Position numbers and translations under genes: made by a program. From Nonomuraea ceibae (GTDB lineage: Bacteria > Actinomycetota > Actinomycetes > Streptosporangiales > Streptosporangiaceae), in contig NZ_JAHKRO010000065.1 of NCBI RefSeq assembly GCF_019396325.1, positions 1 to 54,337 of the forward strand: DNA of 54,337 nt, in the 5' to 3' direction. Of the stretch, positions 17,479-23,772 are shown piece by piece. Each line of letters starts with the position of its first letter. Position 1 is the stretch's first letter. The notes below the pieces were generated by a model, which was not told the origin of the DNA, made no database searches, and was given only the letters and a program-made list of their open reading frames with translations.

Positions 17479-17516
17479 ACGCGCGCGGCCGCTCTGGCGG
17501 GTGCGGCCGCGCGCGT
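17479..17516 (-). terminator. Strong hairpin after the peptide gene (attenuator-like)
   Basis: ACGCGCGCGGCCGC and its perfect complement form a 14-bp stem with a 10-base loop, 17 bases after the peptide stop and before the MauE start. No U-tract follows. Such a structure between a precursor peptide gene and its processing genes often lets the precursor be made in excess by partial termination or by protecting the 3' end. Function is inferred from position. Confidence 0.7.
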
Positions 17517-17532
17517 TGAGCTCACGCGGGGA

Positions 17533-17736
17533 TCAGCAGTAGTTGTGGCTGTAGCTGTACCAGGCGCCGCAGTGCTTCACGCAGGCGCCGTTGAGCGAGC
17601 AGGTGCGGCCGAAGCACACACCGCCCTGGACCTTGTACTCCATCCACGACTCGGGGGTGCATCCGGCGTCGGCGGTGGCCTTGGGGAGCAGGGTCTCGAC
17701 CGCGCGGGTGACACGCCGGGTCAGGCTCTGGATCAT
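17533..17736 (-). CDS. Cysteine-rich precursor peptide, six Cys, 67 residues
   Basis: A small ORF with an excellent ribosome site (AGAGGAGAGG before ATG). Cysteines lie at 26, 41, 46, 52, 56 and 67, the last being the final residue. The first 25 residues are basic and amphipathic (LTRRVTRAVETLL) without the hydrophobic core of a Sec signal. They end in A-T-A-D-A-G, where A22-D23-A24 fits the -3/-1 rule of signal peptidase. Cleavage there would release a 43-residue peptide starting GCTPESW with all six cysteines, enough for three disulfides. The mature part is rich in Gly, Tyr and Ser near the end (WYSYSHNYC). Neighbours are two TlpA-like proteins, MauE, an ABC exporter and an S26 peptidase. 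I do not recognise the family. A toxin, bacteriocin or signalling peptide are all possible. Confidence 0.87.
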   Translation of the reverse strand: MIQSLTRRVTRAVETLLPKATADAGCTPESWMEYKVQGGVCFGRTCSLNGACVKHCGAWYSYSHNYC

Positions 17737-17839
17737 GCCTCTCCTCTGGGGTGAGTGGATCGGTTTTCCGCACGCGGGCTCCGGACCACGGATAGGGGGT
17801 GTTCACCGTGGCCGGCAGCCCGCGCGGGCTTGGGGGGCG

Positions 17840-17852
17840 GCCTCCGGGAGGC
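17840..17852 (-). other. Short hairpin between first TlpA-like gene and peptide gene
   Basis: GCCTC-CGG-GAGGC lies 2 bases after the TAG stop of the upstream TlpA-like gene, in the 117-base gap before the peptide. It could be a weak terminator or RNA-processing element, leaving the peptide with its own promoter in the remaining gap. No clear -35/-10 pair was seen there. Confidence 0.3.
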
Positions 17853-17853
17853 G

Positions 17854-18390
17854 CTAGGGGGCGACCAGCTCGGTCCGCAGGGCGGCGACGCCCGCGCCCG
17901 CCGTGGTGACCACGCCGTCGGGGCCGTACCAGGCGTAGGTCGGGTAGTTCCTGGCGCCGTAGCGTCGGGACAGCTCGGCGCGCGCGTCCTCGGCGATCAC
18001 GAGGTCGACCGTGTCGCGGAGCATCGCGGCCAGTTCGCTGCCGGCCGCGTCGTCGCCGTGCACGATCGCCAGGGAGATCCCCCCGGCGGCGCGCAGCCGC
18101 TCGGCGTGCGCGGCGAACAGCGGCACCGCCGTGACGCACGCCTCGCACGTGAGCGAGAAGAATCCGACCAGGGACTCCTTTCCGAGCAGCGTGCGCTCGG
18201 TCACCGTGGCGCCGTCGAGGGCTTCGGCGGAGAAACTCGGAATTCGATCGATGGTCCGGACGATTCCCCGGCCGCCCGCGCCTCCGGCCGGTCCCAGCTC
18301 GCGCCACCGGCGGAGCAGGACCAGCAGGATCGCCAGGTTGACCAGGCCGATCACGCCGACGAATACCAGTCCCACGACAGCGAAAATCAC
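17854..18390 (-). CDS. Membrane-anchored TlpA-like thioredoxin
   Basis: A 178-residue redox protein, first gene of the cysteine-rich peptide operon. An N-terminal helix (FAVVGLVFVGVIGLVNLAIL) ends in LLRRWREL. The redoxin domain has active site TCEAC and cis-proline segment NYPTYAWY. It is shorter than its paralogue at 16225, which has the His-rich linker that this one lacks. The two CxxC dipeptides differ (Glu-Ala here, Ser-Gly there), hinting at different redox potentials, for example one oxidant and one isomerase; that is inference. GTG start at 18390 after GGAGGA. A TTGACA-type promoter lies about 110 bases upstream. Confidence 0.87.
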   Translation of the reverse strand: MIFAVVGLVFVGVIGLVNLAILLVLLRRWRELGPAGGAGGRGIVRTIDRIPSFSAEALDGATVTERTLLGKESLVGFFSLTCEACVTAVPLFAAHAERLRAAGGISLAIVHGDDAAGSELAAMLRDTVDLVIAEDARAELSRRYGARNYPTYAWYGPDGVVTTAGAGVAALRTELVAP

Positions 18391-18474
18391 GACAGGCGTC
18401 CTCCGAGCCTAGGGGCATCGGTGGCGGGGGCCACGCGTCGATGATCTATCAAAAAGAACGTGACCGCAATGCCC

Positions 18475-18513
18475 AGTTTGGGGTGGAGTTTCCGCCTGTC
18501 AAATGCGGAGTTT
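18475..18513 (-). promoter_or_regulatory. Promoter with repeated AAACT boxes for peptide operon
   Basis: On the minus strand TTGACA (18502-18497) is followed after 16 bases by CAAACT (18480-18475), a sigma-70-like promoter. AAACTCCGC and AAACTCCAC are direct repeats exactly 22 bases apart on either side of the -35, and a third AAACT lies 12 bases further inside the -10. Two-turn spacing of short direct repeats at a -35 resembles binding sites of SARP-type activators, though no SARP gene is in the window. Confidence 0.5.
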
Positions 18514-18593
18514 GGATATCGGGGATGAGTGGGTAAGAACTCTTTTCCTCATTTACGCCTGCCGTCACCCGGCGGGGGAGGCCGGGCGCGGGG

Positions 18594-18980
18594 CTACTTG
18601 CTGTGCGCGATCTGGATGAGGTTGCCGCAGGTGTCGTCCAGGACGGCCGTGGTGACCGGGCCCATCTCCAGCGGCTCCTGGGTGAAGGTGACGCCGAGCG
18701 CGCGCAGCCGTTCGAACTCGGCGGTCACGTCGTCCACGGCGAACGACGCGGCCGGGATGCCGTCGGCAGCCAGCGCCGCCTTGTAGGGCCTCACGGCGGG
18801 GTGGCCGTCGGGCTCCAGCAGCAGCTCGGTCCCGTCGGGCGCCTCGGGTGAGACGACGGTGAGCCAGCGGTCCTCGCCCAGCGGCACGTCGTTCTTCTTC
18901 ACGAAGCCGAGCACGTCGGTGTAGAAGCGCAGCGCCTTCTCCTGGTCGTCGACGAAGACGCTCGTCAGGTGGATCCTCAT
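18594..18980 (-). CDS. VOC/glyoxalase superfamily protein
   Basis: A 128-residue protein of the vicinal oxygen chelate fold: two beta-alpha-beta-beta-beta repeats, first MRIHLTSVFVDDQEKALRFY and second ending DTCGNLIQIAHSK. Members include glyoxalases, bleomycin-type resistance proteins and dioxygenases. The metal-ligand pattern is only partly conserved, so catalytic activity is uncertain. Its ATG overlaps the ArsR stop (ATGA), so it is co-expressed with that repressor and probably induced by the same signal. Stop TAG is the last in-frame codon after HSK. Confidence 0.87.
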   Translation of the reverse strand: MRIHLTSVFVDDQEKALRFYTDVLGFVKKNDVPLGEDRWLTVVSPEAPDGTELLLEPDGHPAVRPYKAALAADGIPAASFAVDDVTAEFERLRALGVTFTQEPLEMGPVTTAVLDDTCGNLIQIAHSK

Positions 18981-19270
18981 GGGTTCTCCTCAGATGTGCG
19001 GGGCTTGAGCCACCGGGTCATGGCGCGCTCAAGCGGTTCGGTGTCGAGGTCGTGGAACTTGTAGCGGCCCTGGCGGCGCGTCCGGACCAGGCCGGCCGAC
19101 TCCAGGACGGCCAGATGCTGGCTGATCGCCTGGCGGGTCAGGCCCGATCCGTGCTCGGTCACCAGGCGCGCGCAGATCTCGAACAGCGTCTGGCCATCCC
19201 GTTGCACCAGCGCGTCGAGGATGCGACGGCGGGTGGGATCGGCCAGGGCCTTGAAGACATCATCCGCCAT
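18977..19270 (-). CDS. ArsR/SmtB family transcriptional regulator
   Basis: A 97-residue winged-helix repressor beginning MADDVFKALADPTRRRILDAL, the hallmark start of non-metal ArsR proteins. The recognition helix is LTRQAISQHLAVLESAGLV. No cysteine cluster for metal sensing is seen. It autoregulates most likely through the palindrome at 19281-19304. A TTG at 19288 could extend it by six residues, but this lies inside the palindrome and -10 region, so ATG 19270 is chosen. The next gene, a VOC protein, overlaps by 4 bases. Confidence 0.9.
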   Translation of the reverse strand: MADDVFKALADPTRRRILDALVQRDGQTLFEICARLVTEHGSGLTRQAISQHLAVLESAGLVRTRRQGRYKFHDLDTEPLERAMTRWLKPRTSEENP

Positions 19271-19277
19271 GCGCCCC

Positions 19278-19307
19278 ACAATAGGCAAGTCGTCACTTGC
19301 CTATCAA
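19278..19307 (-). promoter_or_regulatory. ArsR promoter with operator between -35 and -10
   Basis: ATAGGCAAGT-CGTC-ACTTGCCTAT is a perfect 10-base inverted repeat (19281-19304). On the minus strand TTGATA (19307-19302) and TATTGT (19283-19278) are 18 bases apart with the palindrome filling the spacer, so bound repressor would block RNA polymerase. Confidence 0.75.
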
Positions 19308-19311
19308 GCGG

Positions 19312-19980
19312 TCAGCCGAGGAGGTCGGCGTGCAGGGCGCGCAGCACCGCGTTCGTCCGGTCGCGCGCCCCCAGCTTGAGCAGCACGGTCGAGACGTGGT
19401 TCTTGACCGTGCCCTCGGCCAGGAACAGCGCCTGCGCGATCTCCCGGTTGCTGTAGCCCTCCGCGACCAGCCGCAGCACCTCCAGCTCCCGCTCGGTGAG
19501 CGGCTGGACGGCGGGCAGGCCGGTCCCGTCCGGCGGACGGCGGCGGCGCACCGCCCGCATGAGCCGGTCGGTGATCGACGGCGAGATCAGCGTCCCCCCT
19601 CCGGCCAGCACCCGGATGGCCCCGGTCAGCCGCTCCAGCGTCACGTCCTTCAGCAGGTAGCCGCCCGCGCCCGCGCGCATCGCGTCCAGCACGAGCGTGT
19701 CGTCGTCGAACGTGGTCAGCACGAGCACCGGCGGCGCGCCGCCCGCCCGCTCGCGCAGCGCGTCGAGCGTCCAGAGGCCGTCGTGACGCGGCATGCGCAG
19801 GTCGAGCAGGACGACGTCCGGGGCGTGCTCCTCGATCGCCGCCAGCGCCGCCATGCCGTCGTCGGCCTCCCCGGCCACCTCGATGTCCTCGGTCAGGTCG
19901 AGGAGGCTGCGGATGCCCTGCCGGACCAGCGTCTGGTCGTCGACGACGATCACCCGGATCGCCTGGGTCACCCCGGTCAC
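19312..19980 (-). CDS. NarL/LuxR family response regulator
   Basis: A 222-residue two-component regulator. The receiver domain starts IRVIVVDDQTLVRQGIRSLL with acidic DD pair, phospho-acceptor Asp in VVLLDLRMP and signalling Lys in YLLKDV. The C-terminal LuxR helix-turn-helix is LTERELEVLRLVAEGYSN, then NREIAQALFLAEGTVKNHV. Its GTG overlaps the kinase stop (GTGA), so kinase and regulator are made together. The divergent ABC-2 transporter at 21199 is the likely target, as in many actinobacterial drug-export modules. Confidence 0.92.
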   Translation of the reverse strand: MTGVTQAIRVIVVDDQTLVRQGIRSLLDLTEDIEVAGEADDGMAALAAIEEHAPDVVLLDLRMPRHDGLWTLDALRERAGGAPPVLVLTTFDDDTLVLDAMRAGAGGYLLKDVTLERLTGAIRVLAGGGTLISPSITDRLMRAVRRRRPPDGTGLPAVQPLTERELEVLRLVAEGYSNREIAQALFLAEGTVKNHVSTVLLKLGARDRTNAVLRALHADLLG

Positions 19981-21086
19981 CGCCCCGGCACCGTGGCGGT
20001 CACGCGGAACCCGGAGCTGCCGTCGAACCGCACCTGGCCGCCCACGGCGTCGACGCGCTCGCGCAGGCCGCGCAGCCCGTTGCCGAGCCGCAGCAGCGGG
20101 CTGCCGCGCCCGTCGTCGGCCGAGGTGAGCCGGACGCCTCCGTCGGGCGCGCTCTCGATCCGGACGCGCAGCGAGGTCGCTCCGGCGTGCCGGATCGTGT
20201 TGGTGACGATCTCCTGCACGACGCGGACGAGCGTCAGCGTCACCTCCTCGCAGGGCCGCACGTCGTCGTCGATCCGCAGGTCGACGTCCAGGCCGGGGAT
20301 GTCACGCACCACGGCGCGCAGCGACGCGCGCAGCTCGGGGGCGTCGGCGCGGAGCCGGCCCACGGTGGCGCGCACGTCGCTCAGCAGCGTGCGGGCCACC
20401 TCGCCGGCGCGTTCGACGTGGGCGCGGGCGGCGTCGCCCTCCTGGTGGCGGGCGACCTCCAGCTCCAGCGTGAGGGCGGTGAGCTGGTGCCCCATGAGGT
20501 CGTGCAGCTCGCGGGAGATGCGCAGCCGTTCGTGGGCGCGGGCGGTGTCGGCCAGGATGACGCTCGCCGCGCGCAGCTCGACGTGCGCCTCCGCCAGCTC
20601 GCGGCGCATCCGCTGCTCCCGGAGGATCGACAGCGAGCTGAGCAGCCCCGCCACCTGGATCAGCAGGTAGAGCAGCGTCTGCAGGCCGATCGAGGCGGCA
20701 TCGGCGCCGGCCAGGCCCGCGGTCACGGCGATGACGACGCTGTTGAGCGCGATCACCGCCGGGGCGGCCCAGGGCGGGGCCACGTACGCGCCCATGGTCG
20801 CGGTGCAGACCAGCAGGATCGGCAGCCATCCGGCGTTCGGCGCGGTCAGCAGCGTCAGCCAGCCCAGCACGATCGACGCGCCGTAGCACGCCCGCGACAG
20901 CAGGGGGCGGCTGTCCTCCCAGAGCGCGGCGCCCATCAGCGTGGCCAGCAGGAGCGCGAACTGCACCCCCCACACCGGCAGCGGGACGCGCGTCCCGGCC
21001 GCGCCGAGCAGCGTCGGGGTGCCCACCGCGACACACACCAGCAGCATCGCCAGGCCCGCCCACGTGTCCGGCTCGATTCGCCGCAT
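19977..21086 (-). CDS. Sensor histidine kinase (HisKA_3 type)
   Basis: A 369-residue membrane kinase. Residues about 8-165 form five or six hydrophobic spans with short loops, so the signal is probably sensed in or at the membrane. The phospho-accepting helix has SRELHDLMGHQLTALTLELE. The ATPase part has EIVTNTIRHAGA (N box) and LRLGNGLRGLRERVDAVGG (G box). It phosphorylates the response regulator encoded by the overlapping downstream gene. ATG at 21086 (MRRIEPDTW) is chosen; upstream in-frame starts lie in the divergent promoter region. Confidence 0.9.
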   Translation of the reverse strand: MRRIEPDTWAGLAMLLVCVAVGTPTLLGAAGTRVPLPVWGVQFALLLATLMGAALWEDSRPLLSRACYGASIVLGWLTLLTAPNAGWLPILLVCTATMGAYVAPPWAAPAVIALNSVVIAVTAGLAGADAASIGLQTLLYLLIQVAGLLSSLSILREQRMRRELAEAHVELRAASVILADTARAHERLRISRELHDLMGHQLTALTLELEVARHQEGDAARAHVERAGEVARTLLSDVRATVGRLRADAPELRASLRAVVRDIPGLDVDLRIDDDVRPCEEVTLTLVRVVQEIVTNTIRHAGATSLRVRIESAPDGGVRLTSADDGRGSPLLRLGNGLRGLRERVDAVGGQVRFDGSSGFRVTATVPGR

Positions 21087-21088
21087 GA

Positions 21089-21104
21089 CGCCACTGTAAT
21101 GGCG
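21089..21104. promoter_or_regulatory. Inverted repeat next to kinase start
   Basis: CGCCA-CTGTAA-TGGCG lies just upstream of the kinase ATG in the 112-base divergent gap to the ABC transporter. It may be a binding site for the NarL-type regulator. The evidence is short arms and position only. Confidence 0.35.
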
Positions 21105-21198
21105 ACTCCCGGCAGTCCGGGGGTGCCGAAAGTCACGGCCGCCGATGCTGACGATCGGCACAGGCGCCGGTCGGCGGCCCCCGCCTAACGTCCGGGAC

Positions 21199-22134
21199 AT
21201 GTCATCAACGCCCGCCGTCGAGGCGGAACGACTGCACAAGCGCTACGGGCCCAAGGTCGCCGTCGAGGACGTCAGCCTGTCGATCGACGCCGGGGAGATC
21301 TTCGGCATCCTCGGACGCAACGGGGCAGGCAAGACGACCACCGTGGAGCTGATCGCCGGGCTGCGGCGGCCCGACCGCGGCGCGGTCCGCGTCCTCGGCC
21401 TGGACGCGCGGCGCGACCGGGCCCGGCTGCGCCAGGTCCTCGGCGTCCAGTTGCAGGACGCCACCCTGCACGCCGCGCTCACCGTGTCCGAGCTGGTCCG
21501 CCTGTACGCGACCTTCTACCGCGACCCGGTGCCGGCCGGGGAGCTGATCGAGTCGGTCGGCCTGACCGCCTCGGCCCGCAACCGGTTCGAGAGCCTGTCC
21601 GGCGGCCAGCAGCAGCGGCTGTCGATCGCGCTCGCCCTCGTCGGGCGGCCCCGCGTGGTGATCCTCGACGAGCTCACCACCGGGCTCGACCCCGAGGCGC
21701 GCCGCCAGATGTGGTCCACCGTCGAGCGGATGCGCGACTCCGGCGTGACCATCCTGCTCGTCAGCCACGCGATGGAGGAGGTCGAGCGGCTGTGCGACCG
21801 GGTCGCGCTGCTCGACGCGGGCCGGGTCGTCGCCCTCGGCTCGCCTGCCGGGCTCGTCGAACGCGCCGGGTTCGCCCAGCGGATCACCTTCCACGCGGCG
21901 ACGCCCGTACCGGAGGGCCTGCTGGAAGGGCTTCCCGGCGTCGAGCGGGTGCGCGCCGACGGCGGCCGGGTCGTCGTCGAGGGGCACGGCGAGCTGCTGC
22001 AGGCCGTCAGCGTCGCGCTCGTGCGCGCCGGCGTCGTGGCCACCGAGACCCGCAGCGAGCGGGCCGGGCTGGAGGACGCGTTCGTCGCGCTGACCGGGCA
22101 CCGGCTCGGCGCCGAGGAGGAGGATCCCCGATGA
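21199..22134 (+). CDS. ABC transporter ATP-binding protein
   Basis: A 311-residue ATPase of the drug-export (DrrA-like) type. It has Walker A GRNGAGKTTT, signature LSGGQQQR, Walker B VVILDELTTGLDPEARR and the switch His in LLVSHAMEE. In Walker B the glutamate region reads DELTTGLD rather than the usual DEPTTGLD. The last 90 residues are the accessory C-terminal region common in DrrA-like ATPases. It overlaps the permease gene by ATGA, forming one exporter. It is divergent from the two-component system at 19312-21086. Confidence 0.93.
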   Translation: MSSTPAVEAERLHKRYGPKVAVEDVSLSIDAGEIFGILGRNGAGKTTTVELIAGLRRPDRGAVRVLGLDARRDRARLRQVLGVQLQDATLHAALTVSELVRLYATFYRDPVPAGELIESVGLTASARNRFESLSGGQQQRLSIALALVGRPRVVILDELTTGLDPEARRQMWSTVERMRDSGVTILLVSHAMEEVERLCDRVALLDAGRVVALGSPAGLVERAGFAQRITFHAATPVPEGLLEGLPGVERVRADGGRVVVEGHGELLQAVSVALVRAGVVATETRSERAGLEDAFVALTGHRLGAEEEDPR

Positions 22135-22895
22135 CCGACGTCACCGCGCACCGGCCGGGCCCGCGCGCCTTCGGCACGCTGCTGGTCTGCGAGCTCAAGA
22201 TGGTGGCCCGCGACACCGCCGGGCTGATCGTGCCGATCGGCCTGCCGATGCTCATCCTGGTGATGAACGCCTCCGCCGCCGGGGGTCAGAGCGTCGGCAA
22301 CGGCCGGACCGCGCTCGACGTGTACGTGCTGCCGCTGGTGTTCACGATGGTCGCGGCCACCACCGGCGTCGTCAACATGCCGAGCTTCCTGGCCTACTAC
22401 CGGCGCAGCGGCATCCTGCGCCGCCTCGGCGTGACGCCCGCCTCGCCGCTGATGGTGCTGGTCGCGCAGGCCGCGGTCGGGGTGGCGCAGATCGCCGTGG
22501 GCATCGCCGCCGCCTGGGTGCTCGCCCTGCTGGCCTTCGGCGCGAACCCGCCTGTGCGCGCGGGCGCCGCGGTCGGCGTGCTGGCGCTGATGGTGGCCGC
22601 CATGTACGCCACCGGGCTGATCGTCGCGGCGCTGTCGCCCACGCCGAACTCCGCCGTGGCGATCGGCCTGACCCTGTTCTTCCTGCTGGGGGCCACCGGC
22701 GGCATGTTCGGCGGGCGCGACAGCCTGCCGGGGCCGGTCGCCGCGGTGGGGGAGTGGCTGCCGTTCGGCGCCGGGGTCGAGGCGCTGTCGGCGGCCTGGG
22801 CGGGCGCCCCGGTGCAGGGCGCCCACCTGATCGGCCTGGCCGGCTGCGTGGTCGTGGGGACGGCCGTCGCCTCAGCCTTCTTCCGCTGGGACTGA
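22131..22895 (+). CDS. ABC-2 type transporter permease
   Basis: A 254-residue membrane protein with about six hydrophobic spans (LIVPIGLPMLILVMN, YVLPLVFTMVAATTGVV, AVGVAQIAVGIAAAWVLALLA, GVLALMVAAMYATGLIVAAL and others). It shows the ABC-2 pattern of a long first cytosolic end, a central loop with FLAYYRRSGILRRL, and LPFGAGVEALSAAW near the end. Together with the overlapping ATPase gene it should export a drug or lipid. Its stop is 5 bases from the convergent stop at 22901. Confidence 0.92.
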   Translation: MTDVTAHRPGPRAFGTLLVCELKMVARDTAGLIVPIGLPMLILVMNASAAGGQSVGNGRTALDVYVLPLVFTMVAATTGVVNMPSFLAYYRRSGILRRLGVTPASPLMVLVAQAAVGVAQIAVGIAAAWVLALLAFGANPPVRAGAAVGVLALMVAAMYATGLIVAALSPTPNSAVAIGLTLFFLLGATGGMFGGRDSLPGPVAAVGEWLPFGAGVEALSAAWAGAPVQGAHLIGLAGCVVVGTAVASAFFRWD

Positions 22896-22900
22896 CCCGC

Positions 22901-23755
22901 TCACGGCTTGCTGAGCTTGATGAGGAGGGCGTCGTGGTCGGTGTGCGTCATCCCGAACGTGGAGCGGCCGGTGAAGGCGAAGTCGTTGCTGAAGATCACG
23001 TGCTGGACGTCGCCGTCGCCCTTGCGGACGTTGCCCGCGGGCACGCACTTCTGGACGTTCTCCGGGTCGGAGGTGTCGTACTCCAGGTTGAAGTCACCGC
23101 CGACGACCGTCTTGCCGGAGATGCCCTCCTCCGACCTGATGTACGGCACGGCGTCGAACATCAGCGCCCGGCACTGCGCCAGCGCGATCGCCTCGCTCGC
23201 CGCGCTCAGGTGGGTGGCGCACGACAGGTGGTCGCCGATCGCGTACGCGCAGGCGAACGTGCGCACCTCGTTGCCGCTGTCCTGCGTCGTGTACTGGCCG
23301 GCCCAGCCGTCGGCCCCCTGCCACAGGTCCGCGGGGACCCGGCCGAGCACCGCGTTGCCGTACGTGCCGCCGTTCGTGCAGGTGATCGGCTGGCCGGTGG
23401 CCTTGTTGAGCGCAGGCTGGAAGACGGAGTACGTCCAGTCGTCCGGCCACGCCTCGGCCAGCGACGGCTGCAGGTAGTCCGGCAGGTCGACGGAGCAGAT
23501 CTCGTTCAGCGTCACCAGGTCGGGGGCCAGCACGTAGATCAGGTCGCCGCCCTCGAAGACGGCCTGCCCGTCGGCGTAGCAGGCGGCCTTGCCGCTGTTG
23601 CACAGGTTGAGCTGGAGCTCGTGGAACGCCCGCGCGGCCCGCGCCCGCTGCGGCGAGGCGGTCCTGGCCGTGCCGCCGCGGGCCTTCGCGGTCAGCTCCG
23701 CGGCCTTGGCGCCCATCGGCGGGAGGCTCGTGACGGCCAGCGGCTCCACCTTCAC
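22901..23755 (-). CDS. Endonuclease/exonuclease/phosphatase family protein
   Basis: About 284 residues of the DNase I/exonuclease III fold. Motifs in order are NLCNSG near residue 55, the metal-binding Glu in LVTLNEIC, GGDFNLEYD with catalytic Asp/Asn, and THTDHDALLIKL with the terminal His. Cysteines are frequent (for example CADGQ-type segments and CTNGGTYG), which suggests an exported, disulfide-bonded enzyme. No clear signal peptide is read from GTG 23755. An alternative GTG at 23800 would add GGAHPRLVAAGAAP, overlap the GH16 gene by 28 bases and give a somewhat more hydrophobic start. Substrate (DNA or phosphoester) unknown. Confidence 0.78.
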   Translation of the reverse strand: MKVEPLAVTSLPPMGAKAAELTAKARGGTARTASPQRARAARAFHELQLNLCNSGKAACYADGQAVFEGGDLIYVLAPDLVTLNEICSVDLPDYLQPSLAEAWPDDWTYSVFQPALNKATGQPITCTNGGTYGNAVLGRVPADLWQGADGWAGQYTTQDSGNEVRTFACAYAIGDHLSCATHLSAASEAIALAQCRALMFDAVPYIRSEEGISGKTVVGGDFNLEYDTSDPENVQKCVPAGNVRKGDGDVQHVIFSNDFAFTGRSTFGMTHTDHDALLIKLSKP

Positions 23756-23772
23756 GGGCGCGGCCCCGGCGG

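Noticed and set aside
17533..17736. Peptide as a methylamine dehydrogenase light chain because of MauE next door
   Set aside because: It is about half that length, lacks the tryptophan pair context for TTQ, and no heavy-chain or amicyanin gene is present.
13953..18390. Lanthipeptide, lasso or sactipeptide cluster
   Set aside because: No LanB/C/M, lasso cyclase/B protein or radical-SAM gene; only redox, export and peptidase genes accompany the peptide.
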